DNA of 64,000 nucleotides from Dorea sp. AF36-15AT (GTDB lineage: Bacteria; Bacillota; Clostridia; Lachnospirales; Lachnospiraceae): NCBI RefSeq assembly GCF_003477705.1, contig NZ_QUDV01000004.1, positions 124,001-188,000 of the forward strand, read 5' to 3'. The notes under the pieces were generated by a model. It made no database searches. It was not told where the DNA came from and saw only the letters and a list, made by a program, of their open reading frames with translations. A program made the position numbers and the translations under genes. This document shows, one piece after another, positions 44,169-54,235 of the stretch (positions are counted from its first letter, which is position 1; each line of letters opens with the position of its first letter).

Positions 44169-44729
44169 ATGGAGTTACAGATTCAAGACTTAGTTTCGTC
44201 AATCCGCAAGGACGGCATTGATGCGGCGAATGCGGAAGCAGAAGCAATTATTTCAGAAGCTAAGAAAAAGGCTGAAATGATTATTGCGGATGCGAAGGCT
44301 GAGGCTAAGAATATTCAGGAGACTTCAGAAAAAGAGATCAACATTCTGAAAGAGAGTGCAGCACTTAGTGCTGAGCAGGCAAAGCGCGATGCTATGCTTG
44401 CATTTAAGAATGAGGTCCAGGCTGAATTTGAAAAGATCCTTTCTGCAAAGATTAAGAATAACCTTTCAGATGCTGCACTTGGCAAGCTGATCCAGGCTGT
44501 TGTGGCAGATGAAGATGTACAGAATTATTCCGTTGAAGTTGCTGAGGTGAGTGATTCGCTCAAAGCAGAACTTGCAGAAGAAATTAAGAATGGTCTTGAG
44601 ATCAAACCGACCAAGAGTGTGCGTGCGGGATTCCGCCTGGCAGCTAAAGATGGTTCGGGTTATTTCGACTGTTCTGACGAAGAGATCATGCAGATGCTGA
44701 TGCCATATTTCAGAAATCTTGATTTCTAG
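44169..44729 (+). CDS. ntpE: V-type ATP synthase subunit E
   Basis: A 186-residue protein. Its first 90 residues form a long charged helix rich in Ala/Glu/Lys (AEAEAIISEAKKKAEMIIAD), the peripheral stalk part, followed by a small alpha/beta C-terminal head. It links the A3B3 head to the membrane sector. First gene of the operon. AAGGGAAG supports the ATG at 44169; an in-frame ATG at 44151 adds six residues and is less likely. Confidence 0.85.
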   Translation: MELQIQDLVSSIRKDGIDAANAEAEAIISEAKKKAEMIIADAKAEAKNIQETSEKEINILKESAALSAEQAKRDAMLAFKNEVQAEFEKILSAKIKNNLSDAALGKLIQAVVADEDVQNYSVEVAEVSDSLKAELAEEIKNGLEIKPTKSVRAGFRLAAKDGSGYFDCSDEEIMQMLMPYFRNLDF

Positions 44730-44741
44730 CAGGAGGTGCTT

Positions 44742-45263
44742 ATGGCTTCATATTATTATTTGATATCCAGCCTGCCGGACCTGAGAACAGATGGTGACAT
44801 GCCGATGACTTACGATGAGTTTCTTGACATGTGCCAGTCAAATGTAAGTGAATCAAAGTATGAATTGTTGAAGAATCTCACCCTTTCGTCTGAAGAGGGA
44901 CCGTTGTTAAAAGAGTGGTCAGCTTTTTATAAGAATCTTATGGGTGAGCTTAATTATCAGAGGAGCGTGAGTCTGGGAAGACCGTATCTGACATCCTATG
45001 ATAAGGATTCAGTGATCGCACAGGTCGCAGGAGCTGCAATGGCTGCGAAGAATCCGCTGGAGGCAGAGAAGATCCTGCTGGAGTGCGAATTTGATAATCT
45101 TGATTCATTGGTAGGCCTGCATACTTTCGATGACAGATATTTATTCGGGTATGCGATTAAACTAAAATTGCTTGAGCGCCAGAGCTGTTTTGTTCAGTCA
45201 AAGGGACAGAAGGAATTCAAACGTCTTTTTGATCAGGTGCAGCAGCGCGTCTATAGCTTATAA
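44742..45263 (+). CDS. DUF2764 V-type ATPase-associated protein
   Basis: A 173-residue protein (MASYYYLISSLPDLRTDG...) of the DUF2764 type. The family is encoded in the compact V-ATPase operons of spirochaetes, Chlamydia and Bacteroidetes between subunits E and A. Its position and helical content suggest it stands in for subunit C, coupling the rotor to subunit I, but this is inference. AGGAGG at 44731-44736 fits the ATG at 44742 rather than the GTG at 44736. Confidence 0.75.
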   Translation: MASYYYLISSLPDLRTDGDMPMTYDEFLDMCQSNVSESKYELLKNLTLSSEEGPLLKEWSAFYKNLMGELNYQRSVSLGRPYLTSYDKDSVIAQVAGAAMAAKNPLEAEKILLECEFDNLDSLVGLHTFDDRYLFGYAIKLKLLERQSCFVQSKGQKEFKRLFDQVQQRVYSL

Positions 45264-45277
45264 CAGGAGAGAATTTG

Positions 45278-47008
45278 ATGGAAACAGTAACAGGATATGT
45301 AACTGGTATTAATGGAAATCTGGCGAATGTCAGCTTTAATGGTTCAGTTCATAAGAATGAAGTGGGTTATATCCTTGTTGATGGAAAACGTCTGAAAGGA
45401 GAGGTTATCCGTATTAACAACGGTGTTGCCAGCATGCAGATCTACGAGATGTCCAACGGTATCAAGGTTGGAGATCCGGTAGAATTCACCGGTGAACTGA
45501 TGAGCGTAGAACTCGGACCAGGTCTGTTGACCCAGGTATTTGACGGACTTCAGAATCCATTGCCGGATCTTGCAGAGCAGTGTGGTTTCTTCCTTGAGAG
45601 AGGTGTATATCTTGATCCGATTCCGGACAGAGAATGGGAATTTACACCATCTGTAAAAGTGGGAGATGCTGTAGAAGCAGGAGATTCAATCGGCAGTGTT
45701 CCTGAAGGATTATTTACACATGAGATTATGGTTCCATTCACGCTGAAAGGCAGTGACTGGAAAGTTAAATCAATCAAAGAAAAAGGTTCTTATCATGTAA
45801 GAGCGACAATTTGTGTCATTGAAAATGGCAATGGAGAAGAAAAAGAACTCAGCATGGTTATTACCCAGCCGATCAAAAAGGCTGTTAAGTGCTACGAAGA
45901 GAGACTTCGCCCGGACGAGCCTCTGGTAACACAGATCCGTTGTATCGATTCGTTCCTTCCGGTAGCGAAGGGCGGAACATTCTGTGTACCTGGACCTTTC
46001 GGAGCAGGTAAGACCGTACTTCAGCACATGGAAGCTAAGAATGGTGAGGCAGATATTGTTATCGTGGCAGCTTGTGGAGAGCGTGCCGGTGAGGTTGTAG
46101 AGATCTTAAAAGAGTTCCCGGAACTGGAAGACCCGAAGACCGGAAGATCTCTGATGGAGAGAACCATCATTATCTGTAACACATCTTCTATGCCGGTAGC
46201 TGCCAGAGAGGCTTCCTGCTACACGGCTGTAACACTGGCTGAGTATTACAGACAGATGGGACTGGATGTACTTCTTCTTGCAGACTCTACCAGCCGTTGG
46301 GCACAGGCCATGCGTGAGATGTCAGGACGTCTGGAAGAGATTCCTGGTGAAGAGGCATTCCCGGCATATCTGGAGTCTACGATCGCATCGTTTTATGAGC
46401 GTGCCGGTAAGGTAAGACTTAAGGATGGCAAGATTGCATCCGTTACGATCGGTGGTACCGTATCACCTGCCGGTGGTAACTTTGAAGAGCCTGTAACACA
46501 GGCAACACTGAAGGTAGTCGGCGCATTCCACGGACTTTCCAGAGAGCGTTCCGATGCACGTAAGTACCCTGCGATCCATCCGATGGATTCATGGTCCAAA
46601 TACGATGGAGTTGTAGATATGGCTCGTGTGGAGGAAGCACGTTCTATTCTGCACAGAGGAAATGAGATCAACCAGATGATGAAGGTTGTTGGTGAGGAAG
46701 GAACTTCCGCAGAAGATTATATCATTTATCAGAAGGGTGAGCTTCTTGATTCCGTATATCTGCAGCAGAACTCATTCGATCCGATTGATGCGGCATGCTC
46801 TCCAGACAGACAGCGGGAAGAGTTTGGCGTCCTTTACGATGCATTGATGGCATCCTATGATCTGGATGACAAAAACGAGATCCGAGGTTTCTTCAATCAG
46901 TTGAGACAGGAGTTCCTTGACTGGCATGGTACAGAATTCGAATCACCGGAATTCTACGCACAGGAAAAGAAAATCTCAGAATTCTACAAATCAAAAGCTG
47001 TTGAGTAG
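45278..47008 (+). CDS. ntpA: V-type ATP synthase subunit A (catalytic)
   Basis: A 576-residue catalytic subunit. It has the N-terminal beta-barrel, the non-homologous bulge typical of A/V-type A subunits (about 110-195) and the P-loop GPFGAGKT (239-246), which in this family reads G-x-F-G-x-G-K-T. GERAGEV and LLADSTSRWAQAMRE follow. It hydrolyses or makes ATP in the A3B3 head in the cytoplasm. The ATG at 45278 has AGGAGAG upstream. Confidence 0.96.
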   Translation: METVTGYVTGINGNLANVSFNGSVHKNEVGYILVDGKRLKGEVIRINNGVASMQIYEMSNGIKVGDPVEFTGELMSVELGPGLLTQVFDGLQNPLPDLAEQCGFFLERGVYLDPIPDREWEFTPSVKVGDAVEAGDSIGSVPEGLFTHEIMVPFTLKGSDWKVKSIKEKGSYHVRATICVIENGNGEEKELSMVITQPIKKAVKCYEERLRPDEPLVTQIRCIDSFLPVAKGGTFCVPGPFGAGKTVLQHMEAKNGEADIVIVAACGERAGEVVEILKEFPELEDPKTGRSLMERTIIICNTSSMPVAAREASCYTAVTLAEYYRQMGLDVLLLADSTSRWAQAMREMSGRLEEIPGEEAFPAYLESTIASFYERAGKVRLKDGKIASVTIGGTVSPAGGNFEEPVTQATLKVVGAFHGLSRERSDARKYPAIHPMDSWSKYDGVVDMARVEEARSILHRGNEINQMMKVVGEEGTSAEDYIIYQKGELLDSVYLQQNSFDPIDAACSPDRQREEFGVLYDALMASYDLDDKNEIRGFFNQLRQEFLDWHGTEFESPEFYAQEKKISEFYKSKAVE

Positions 47009-47020
47009 GAGGATGTTAGC

Positions 47021-48316
47021 GTGCAGAAAGTATATACAAAAATTGAATCAATCGTCGGTAACGTTGTTACTGTCAGAGCGAAGGATGTGCGCCTTGGCGA
47101 CCTGGCTCTGGTAGGCGACAGTTATGCGAACGTAATTAAACTTGATAAAGATGTGGTATCTCTGCAGGTATTTGCAGGTGCGCAGGGTGTAGGAACCAGC
47201 GATCCGGTACGCTTCCTTGGACGACCGATGATGGTATCCTTCTCAGATCACCTGCTCGGACGTGTATTTGACGGAGCCGGTGTACCGAGAGACCACGGCC
47301 CGGCACTTACTGAGAACATGATTCCGATCGGCGGACCGTCATTTAATCCGGCGAAGCGTATTCTTCCAAAGAATATGATCCGTACCGGTATTCCGATGAT
47401 CGATGTGTTCAATACACTGGTAGAGAGCCAGAAGCTTCCGATCTTCTCTATTTCCGGAGAACCTTACAATGCATTGCTTTCGCGTATTGCGTTGCAGGCG
47501 GAAGTAGACGTGATCGTACTTGGAGGTATGGGACTAAAATATGACGATTACCTTGCATTCCGTGATACACTGGAAAAAGGTGGCGCTATGAGCCATACGG
47601 TTATGTTTATCCATACCGCATCTGACCCGACCGTAGAGTGTACGCTGGTGCCGGATATGGCACTTGCTGTTGCAGAGCAGTTTGCGCTTAACGGTAAGAA
47701 AGTACTGGTACTTCTTACCGATATGACGAACTACGCAGATGCACAGAAGGAAATGGCGATCACTATGGAACAGGTACCTTCGAACCGAGGTTATCCTGGA
47801 GACCTGTACAGCTGTCTTGCATCCCGTTATGAGAAGGCCGTTGATATCGAGGGAGCCGGATCTATCACGATCCTTGGTGTTACGACGATGCCTGGTGATG
47901 ATGTTACGCACCCGGTACCTGATAATACAGGTTATATTACAGAAGGTCAGTATTATCTGAAGAATGGACACATTGAACCGTTTGGATCTCTGTCACGTCT
48001 GAAACAGAATGTAAATGGTAAGACGAGAGATGACCACCGTGCACTGATGGATGGTATGATCCGTCTGTATTCTCAGTATAAGGAAGCACTTGAGAAGAAA
48101 TCCATGGGATTCCTGATGAGTGAATGGGATGAGAAGCTTCTGAAGTACGGCGAGTTATTTGAGACGAAATTAATGGATCTTAGTGTGAACATTCCACTTG
48201 AAGATGCACTTGATCTTGGCTGGGAGATCCTTGCAGAGTGCTTTGAGCCAAATGAGACCGGTTTGAAGACAAGTCTTCTGCAGGAGAGATGGCCGGATAA
48301 GGATGCATTAAAATAA
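47021..48316 (+). CDS. ntpB: V-type ATP synthase subunit B (non-catalytic)
   Basis: A 431-residue partner of subunit A. It lacks a true P-loop ([19 protein letters not shown] in its place), as expected for B subunits, and keeps [17 protein letters not shown] and the regulatory-site region [16 protein letters not shown]. It starts with GTG at 47021, preceded by GGAGG at 8 bases; the nearby ATG at 47014 is out of frame. It closes the A3B3 hexamer. Confidence 0.95.
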   Translation: MQKVYTKIESIVGNVVTVRAKDVRLGDLALVGDSYANVIKLDKDVVSLQVFAGAQGVGTSDPVRFLGRPMMVSFSDHLLGRVFDGAGVPRDHGPALTENMIPIGGPSFNPAKRILPKNMIRTGIPMIDVFNTLVESQKLPIFSISGEPYNALLSRIALQAEVDVIVLGGMGLKYDDYLAFRDTLEKGGAMSHTVMFIHTASDPTVECTLVPDMALAVAEQFALNGKKVLVLLTDMTNYADAQKEMAITMEQVPSNRGYPGDLYSCLASRYEKAVDIEGAGSITILGVTTMPGDDVTHPVPDNTGYITEGQYYLKNGHIEPFGSLSRLKQNVNGKTRDDHRALMDGMIRLYSQYKEALEKKSMGFLMSEWDEKLLKYGELFETKLMDLSVNIPLEDALDLGWEILAECFEPNETGLKTSLLQERWPDKDALK

Positions 48317-48328
48317 AAGGAGCAGCTA

Positions 48329-48943
48329 ATGGCTATCAAACTTACTAAAAATGAGCAGAAGGTGCAGAAAGACCGCCTGAAACAGTATCAGCGTTATCTT
48401 CCGACACTGCAGCTTAAGAAGCAGCAGCTGCAGTCAGTGATCATGAAGACCAAGGCTGAACTGGATGAGAAGGAAGTCGAACGTGCTCAGATGATCGGAG
48501 ATCTGGATGACTGGGTAGCAGTGTTCGCGGAGAATGAAATCTTCGATGAGGACATGAAGCTTGATTACCTGGTGCAGCCGGATACCGTTATCTGTAAGAA
48601 TGAGAATATCGCCGGCGTGACAGTTCCTGCATTTCAGGAGCTGACATTCAAAGATATCAGCTATGACGTTGACGACTATCCTTTGTGGGTTGATACTGCG
48701 ATTATAAAGCTTCGCGAGATTGCCCGTCTGGATGCTCTGGTATCGACGCTCCGCAAGCAGGAGGCACTCCTTGAGAAGGAACTTCGTTCTACCTCACAGC
48801 GAGTGAATCTGTTTGAGAAGGTCAAGATTCCGGAAGCCAAGGAGAATATCCGCGTGATCGGTGTATTCCTCGGAGATCAGCAGACAGCGGCAGTTGTACG
48901 CGGAAAGATTTCAAAGAAAAAATTAACGGAGGCGGCACAATGA
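48329..48943 (+). CDS. ntpD: V-type ATP synthase subunit D
   Basis: A 204-residue, almost wholly helical protein forming the central rotor shaft: two long coiled-coil helices at the ends (QKVQKDRLKQYQRYLPTLQL at the start, ISKKKLTEAAQ at the end) around a short middle domain. The family motif KLTKNEQKVQKDRLK is present at the N-terminus. AAGGAG precedes the ATG, and the 3' end overlaps subunit I by four bases. Confidence 0.92.
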   Translation: MAIKLTKNEQKVQKDRLKQYQRYLPTLQLKKQQLQSVIMKTKAELDEKEVERAQMIGDLDDWVAVFAENEIFDEDMKLDYLVQPDTVICKNENIAGVTVPAFQELTFKDISYDVDDYPLWVDTAIIKLREIARLDALVSTLRKQEALLEKELRSTSQRVNLFEKVKIPEAKENIRVIGVFLGDQQTAAVVRGKISKKKLTEAAQ

Positions 48944-50781
48944 TAGAAAAGATGCAAATGGTCTATGTCGTGTCATCCGTCTCCAGAAAAGACGAGATGC
49001 TCGAAGGACTTCGTAATCTCGGACTTCTGCATCTGGCAGAAAAGAAGAGTCCGGCACGTGCGGCGACGGAAAGATTTACAACACTTTCCAAGACGGCGAC
49101 GGAACTGCTGGATTATGCACCTGATAAGAAATCAAAGAACAAAAACAGTGCACCTGTTCTTTCCGACAAAGAATTTGAGGAAATGTATCAGGGCGTACTG
49201 AATGCGCTGGATAAGAAGTCCACGCTGGTTCAGGATATTAGTGCAGCCAATGCAGAGATCGAACGAATCAAAGCCTGGGGTGAGTTCTCTCCGGCTGAAT
49301 TAAAACAATTAAAAGAAGCAGGGTATGATCTTCATTTTTACCGATTAGGTAAGCGTGAGTATGAGATGGCAGTACAGGATGAAAGTGTACAGATGGTCCG
49401 GCTGGCATCGATTGACAAGATGGATACCGTTGCTGTAATAGGAAGCCTGCCGGCGACCATACCTGCGGCAGAGTTCGCAATTCCGGAAAAGGGAATCGAC
49501 GAACTGACAAAAGAGATAGAAGACAGTCAGAAGCAGATTGCTGAGTGTGATGAAGTCTTTAAGAAAGCAGCAGTGTATGAGTCAAGCTTTCAGGTTCAGA
49601 TGTTGAAAGCCCAGAACGCGGAGAATTATTCATCTGCAAGCGAGACCGCAGAAAGCGATGAGGATTTTGTGTGGATCTCCGGATATCTTCCGGAAGAGGA
49701 TCTTTCGAGATTCAAAGCAGCTGCGAAGGAAAATGGCTGGGCATGGGCGCAGGAAGATGTAGCTGAGGATGATATGCAGATTCCTACAAAAGTGAAATAC
49801 GGTAAAGTATCCAGACTGATCAAACCGGTATTTGATATACTTGGTATTCTTCCAGGATACAGAGAACCGGATATTTCCCTTTGGTTCTTCCTGTTCTTTA
49901 CACTGTTCTTTGCGATGATTATTGGAGATGCAGGTTATGGATGCCTGATTCTTATCGGAACCATTGCATATGCAGCGAAATCAAAGAAATTTAATAATGC
50001 AGTTTATTTGCTATTTGTATTATCGATCGTGACGATCATATGGGGTGCGATAACCGGAACCTGGTTTGGTCTGGAATCGGCAATGAATGTTCCGTTCCTG
50101 AGGGCACTGGTAATACCTGATTTTGCAAACTATCCGGGGTACTTTGGCGTGACTGCTCTTACGCAGCAAAACACGATCATGAAGTTCTCATTTTCCATCG
50201 GAGCAATTCAGATGGCACTTGGAAGTCTGATCTCGATCAAGAAGAAGCTTTCTAACAAAGATCTGAGCTGGGTGGCAGACCTGGGATGGCTTGTAGCGAT
50301 TGTTGCAATGTATTTGTTGGCACTTTATCTGGTAATCGGCGAGAAGCTGGCGATCAAACCAATCTTTGTACTGATCGGCGTAGCATTTGCGCTGGTAGTC
50401 CTCTTTGGCGGCATGGCACCGGATCGTACATTTGCACAGGGACTTAAAGCAGGACTCGCAGATGCATTTACCGTATTCTTAAATACGATCAGCTGTTTTG
50501 GTAACGTTATGAGTTACATCCGTCTGTTTGCGGTAGGTATGGCAGGACTTGCCATTTCTCAGAGTTTCAACGGAATTGCAGCCGGATTCCACGGACCACT
50601 TATCATCATTGGTATTGTGGTTGTATTGATCGGACATGCACTGAACATTGTCATGTGTTTCCTGTCAGTCGTAGTACACGGTGTCAGACTGAATGTGCTG
50701 GAGTTCTCAGGCCAGGCAGGTCTGGAATGGACAGGAGTCGCATACGAACCATTTAAAGTAAACGATAAGATTGAAAAATAG
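48940..50781 (+). CDS. ntpI: V-type ATP synthase subunit I (membrane stator)
   Basis: A 613-residue protein: a soluble N-terminal half with coiled coil (to about 320) and a membrane half with seven to eight helices. ISLWFFLFFTLFFAMIIGDAGYG, GNVMSYIRLFAVGMAGLAIS (with the essential Arg for ion release) and VHGVRLNVLEFSGQAG are the family landmarks. It forms the ion half-channels against the K-ring. It starts within the end of ntpD (ATGA). Confidence 0.93.
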   Translation: MIEKMQMVYVVSSVSRKDEMLEGLRNLGLLHLAEKKSPARAATERFTTLSKTATELLDYAPDKKSKNKNSAPVLSDKEFEEMYQGVLNALDKKSTLVQDISAANAEIERIKAWGEFSPAELKQLKEAGYDLHFYRLGKREYEMAVQDESVQMVRLASIDKMDTVAVIGSLPATIPAAEFAIPEKGIDELTKEIEDSQKQIAECDEVFKKAAVYESSFQVQMLKAQNAENYSSASETAESDEDFVWISGYLPEEDLSRFKAAAKENGWAWAQEDVAEDDMQIPTKVKYGKVSRLIKPVFDILGILPGYREPDISLWFFLFFTLFFAMIIGDAGYGCLILIGTIAYAAKSKKFNNAVYLLFVLSIVTIIWGAITGTWFGLESAMNVPFLRALVIPDFANYPGYFGVTALTQQNTIMKFSFSIGAIQMALGSLISIKKKLSNKDLSWVADLGWLVAIVAMYLLALYLVIGEKLAIKPIFVLIGVAFALVVLFGGMAPDRTFAQGLKAGLADAFTVFLNTISCFGNVMSYIRLFAVGMAGLAISQSFNGIAAGFHGPLIIIGIVVVLIGHALNIVMCFLSVVVHGVRLNVLEFSGQAGLEWTGVAYEPFKVNDKIEK

Positions 50782-50802
50782 TATTTATAAAGGAGAAAGA
50801 TT

Positions 50803-51237
50803 ATGAATTTAGCATTTATTGGAATGGCAGCTGCACTTGGTTTATCCGCTTCAGGATCAGCATTTGGTGCAGGATTTGCAGGACAGGCAGCAGTAGGAGC
50901 ATGGAAAAAGTGTTATGCAAGCGGTAAACCGGCACCGTTCATTATGATCGCATTTGCCGGAGCACCTCTGACACAGACAATCTACGGATTCCTTCTTATG
51001 AACTTTATCAAGAGTGCAGTAGATGGCGGAGCAGACGCAGGACTTGCACTTGGCGTTGGACTTTTCTGCGGACTTGCAATCGGACTTTCCGCATTATTCC
51101 AGGGCAAGTGTGCAGCCGGAGCAGCTGATGCACTTGGCGCAACCGGAAAAGGTACAGCGAACTACTTTATCGTAATCGGTATCGTAGAGACAGTAGCCCT
51201 CTTTACATTGGTATTCGGCTTACTGCTGTTAGGCTAA
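50803..51237 (+). CDS. ntpK: V-type ATP synthase subunit K (rotor ring)
   Basis: A 144-residue proteolipid with four transmembrane helices (duplicated hairpin). The ion-binding carboxylate is E129 (GIVETVALF) in the last helix, with none in the first hairpin. T57, Q58 and Q100 match the Na+ ligands T64, Q65 and Q110 of Enterococcus hirae NtpK (E139 there), so the ring is probably Na+-specific. AAAGGAG precedes the ATG. Last gene of the operon, followed by a terminator. Subunits C, F and G are not encoded here. Confidence 0.93.
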   Translation: MNLAFIGMAAALGLSASGSAFGAGFAGQAAVGAWKKCYASGKPAPFIMIAFAGAPLTQTIYGFLLMNFIKSAVDGGADAGLALGVGLFCGLAIGLSALFQGKCAAGAADALGATGKGTANYFIVIGIVETVALFTLVFGLLLLG

Positions 51238-51254
51238 GAAGAATAAAAAAATTA

Positions 51255-51290
51255 AAATGGTGTCGGGATTTATTCCCGGCACCATTTTTG
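51255..51290 (+). terminator. Intrinsic terminator of the V-ATPase operon
   Basis: AAATGGTGTCGGGA (51255-51268) pairs with TCCCGGCACCATTT (from 51274) around TTTAT, followed by T's. Confidence 0.85.
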
Positions 51291-51395
51291 TATGTGCGAC
51301 GAGTCGAGCAGGCTTTTTTTTGAAAGCATTTGAAGAGGTGGAAATTCTCTGATATTTCCTTTATAATTAAGTCAGCTTTTTGGGGAGGGAACTGC

Positions 51396-53459
51396 ATGGG
51401 CAAGAGAGTTTTTATCAGCTATTCACATCAGGACAGCGTGTGTGCAAAGGGAATTGCACGGTTTCTTACCAGACAGGGATATGATGTCTGGATAGATGTG
51501 GATAAATTAGTGGTTGGTCAGAGCTGGGCCAATAATATCAATGAAGCACTGCAGACAGCAGACATGATGATTGCACTGATTTCCAAGAATTCAGTGCGGA
51601 GGATGGAAGTACTGCGTGAAATATCGGAAGCACTGGACAGAAATGAAAAAGATGAGAACTTTTATGTGTTGTTTGTAGTCATTGGCAATGTGCATCCATC
51701 GTGGTTTCCGGATACCGGTGACGGCAAGGTGAAGAAGATTATCGAGTGTCTGCAAGTTATCCAGTTTATCCAGCTTGATGCAAAAGGGACGATCAGTATT
51801 GCAAAAATGCAGGAGCTGATACGTGCATTGAATGGTAAGATGACGTATACGGAAGGGATTGATTTCCGCAAAAGCAATGAATATATTTACGAGGCCGGGG
51901 TGCCGGAGAAGGTATATGATAATGTTGCTGAGAATTGCTTTTACCGGGTACATGCAAGTGACCTTGCTCCTTCGACAGCATTTCCTTTTGCATTGGATAA
52001 CCAGTGGCTGCCGGATGAGATCATTGCGGATGATTCAGACATGAAGGGGCAGTTTATGCATTATGGGTTTGAAGCAGAATGTGTCCAGCAGTTTTTAGAG
52101 ACATATCAGATGAAGAATCTGTATCTTGCGTTGATGCATACAAGACAGATCATCTTAAACAGGGCATCGATCCTTAACAGCAAAAGTCTGCAGAAATTAT
52201 ATTTTGCACACGAATACAAGGAACGGGAGCAGAATGCATTTGCACATTTGCTGAAGAACGGAAGCATTATTGTATTTTTGTATGGTGACCATGAACTGAC
52301 GCCGTATGTGGATGAGCTGCCGGAGTACTCTACGATGCGCCATGCAGTCGATGAATGGAACCGGCTGTGTACAGAGATCGCCATGTACTGTATCCGGGAA
52401 AACTGGGAGACGCCGGTAGACAAACACAGTCAGGAACTCGTGAAGCAGTGTACAACACTGGCATTTAATAAAGAGACGAATGATATGCTGGCAGAATGTT
52501 TTGATTTTGATGTCGTTCAGAAAAAAGAATTTTTATCAACGTTGAAGGAGATCGAAATGTCTGTGTTTTTGCAGACACACATCATTGGGACGGGACGTAG
52601 GTCAGATGTGAAAGGATACAGCCGGTCAGCGTTTTACCGTAATTTTGTGGTGGTTGATAAGTCAGAAAATCATCCGGATCCGGTACTGAATTGCATATTT
52701 GATGAAAACAAGCCATTTCACAGGGAATTGAAAAAAATGATAGATGTATATTATAATTCTATTTTCACGAACTTTTTTAATTGTGCAGCCCTGATTCCCA
52801 GTGATATACGACCGGAGGATACATTTATCCATCAGCTGTATCTGACACATGGACTGAAAGAAGTGAGTCCGGATGAGCTGGAATATGCTTTTTCAGAATT
52901 TTTCGGCAACGAGGCGATACTTGATAAGATCGGGGAGATCGGTGATAATTTCTATCTTGAGAACTGGTCACTGGACCGGATCATTTCATATCGGGAAGGA
53001 ATGCACTGGAGAGAGTATATCGAACTGGTCGAGTATATTACAAACCGTTCTACGTACTGGGAAGTGGATTTCAGTGATATTGAGAATCTGATCGAACTGT
53101 TTGTAGAAAGCATAAAGGAATGCCAGGCAAAAGAAGGGACGGTCAGCAAAAGGACACCGTTTGTTCCGGCATATACATTCCGCATATGTATTGGAAGTAA
53201 GGTGTTGGATATTGTCTGCAACCGCAATGTGCGTAAGTTAAAGACATACAAGGGCGTCCTGTCTGCCAAGACACAGAACAGTCTGTCAATACAGTTTCTG
53301 ATCGGTGATTCAACTTCGGAAAGGAATCGGATATCAGAATCGATCTTTTTGCCTGTTAAAATTTTTGATGGAAAGACCAACTATATAGGTGGCAATTCCT
53401 ATCTGGAAGAATTGAGCTCTTTTTTGACAGAGCAATGTGAATTTATGTGGATATATTAA
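51396..53459 (+). CDS. TIR-domain protein with large uncharacterised C-terminal region
   Basis: A 687-residue protein. Residues 1-105 are a bacterial TIR domain: KRVFISYSHQDSVCAKGIAR, WIDVDKLVVGQSW and ISKNSVRRMEVLREISEAL, in which E75 stands where TIR NADases have the catalytic Glu. The remaining 580 residues are unrecognised, contain no transmembrane segment and end in a hydrophilic domain. Such TIR-plus-sensor proteins are typical of anti-phage systems that deplete NAD+ or make a cyclic-ADPR signal. GGGAGGG supports the ATG at 51396 over an in-frame start at 51330. A phosphatase gene follows after 20 bases and shares the terminator at 54221. Confidence 0.8.
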   Translation: MGKRVFISYSHQDSVCAKGIARFLTRQGYDVWIDVDKLVVGQSWANNINEALQTADMMIALISKNSVRRMEVLREISEALDRNEKDENFYVLFVVIGNVHPSWFPDTGDGKVKKIIECLQVIQFIQLDAKGTISIAKMQELIRALNGKMTYTEGIDFRKSNEYIYEAGVPEKVYDNVAENCFYRVHASDLAPSTAFPFALDNQWLPDEIIADDSDMKGQFMHYGFEAECVQQFLETYQMKNLYLALMHTRQIILNRASILNSKSLQKLYFAHEYKEREQNAFAHLLKNGSIIVFLYGDHELTPYVDELPEYSTMRHAVDEWNRLCTEIAMYCIRENWETPVDKHSQELVKQCTTLAFNKETNDMLAECFDFDVVQKKEFLSTLKEIEMSVFLQTHIIGTGRRSDVKGYSRSAFYRNFVVVDKSENHPDPVLNCIFDENKPFHRELKKMIDVYYNSIFTNFFNCAALIPSDIRPEDTFIHQLYLTHGLKEVSPDELEYAFSEFFGNEAILDKIGEIGDNFYLENWSLDRIISYREGMHWREYIELVEYITNRSTYWEVDFSDIENLIELFVESIKECQAKEGTVSKRTPFVPAYTFRICIGSKVLDIVCNRNVRKLKTYKGVLSAKTQNSLSIQFLIGDSTSERNRISESIFLPVKIFDGKTNYIGGNSYLEELSSFLTEQCEFMWIY

Positions 53460-53479
53460 AGAGAAGGAAGTAAGAGATA

Positions 53480-54235
53480 ATGGATCATATGGAGTATGGA
53501 CTGGAATTTTGCGAGAAAACACTGATCCCAACCATCAAAAATGTGGTGGATAAGTATGTAGGTACATCGTATTCAATCGAAAAAAAGGGACAGGGTAATT
53601 TTGTTACAACGGTTGATAAGAAGATAGAACAGGAACTGATCGATCGGTTTCAGCAGCTGGTGCCGGGTTCCGGGGTGATCGCAGAGGAAACGGAAGCACA
53701 ATTGGAGCAGAAGTTTAACTGGATTATTGACCCGATTGACGGAACGACTAATTTTATCAATGGTCTGCAGTATGCAGTGTCTGTAGCTCTCGTATATGAA
53801 CAGCCGGATCATATTCTCTTAGGGGTGGTATATAACCCTAAAGATGATATCTGGTATTACGCATGTAAAGGAAAGGGAAGCTATATCCTGGAAAAAGGAA
53901 TGGTAACACAGCTGCGAGTCAGGACATTTCCGCCGGATGAAGGGATTGTGGTGTTTGGAATGCCATATGACAGGAGGAAGACAGGGAAGATATTAGATAT
54001 TGTACAGAAGTATTATGCAATCGCATCGGATATGAAGCGGATCGGACCGTCTTCTCTTGATATCTGTCTGGTAGCATCGGGGAAAGCGAAGATGTATCTG
54101 GAACTGGATCTGAATCTGTGGGACATTTCCGCCGGGATATTAATTCTTACGGAAGCCGGTGGGACGTATGTACAGAAAGGGGATCTGTATATTTTTGGAA
54201 ATGATGATATCCGGAATATTAAAGGTGCGCCGTAA
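53480..54235 (+). CDS. Inositol-monophosphatase family phosphatase
   Basis: A 251-residue Mg-dependent, lithium-sensitive-type phosphatase with the three metal motifs: EE at 69-70 (VIAEETEA), DPIDGTT (84-90) and WDISAG (214-219). The family includes inositol-1-phosphatase, fructose-bisphosphatase and PAP/nucleotide phosphatases (CysQ); this sequence does not decide between them. It lies 20 bases downstream of the TIR gene on the same transcript, and its stop codon sits in the loop of the terminator, so the two genes form one unit. Confidence 0.88.
   Translation: MDHMEYGLEFCEKTLIPTIKNVVDKYVGTSYSIEKKGQGNFVTTVDKKIEQELIDRFQQLVPGSGVIAEETEAQLEQKFNWIIDPIDGTTNFINGLQYAVSVALVYEQPDHILLGVVYNPKDDIWYYACKGKGSYILEKGMVTQLRVRTFPPDEGIVVFGMPYDRRKTGKILDIVQKYYAIASDMKRIGPSSLDICLVASGKAKMYLELDLNLWDISAGILILTEAGGTYVQKGDLYIFGNDDIRNIKGAP

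Noticed and set aside
47014-47021. ATG at 47014 as start of V-ATPase subunit B
   Set aside because: It is out of frame; the GTG at 47021 has the proper frame, GGAGG spacing and family N-terminus.
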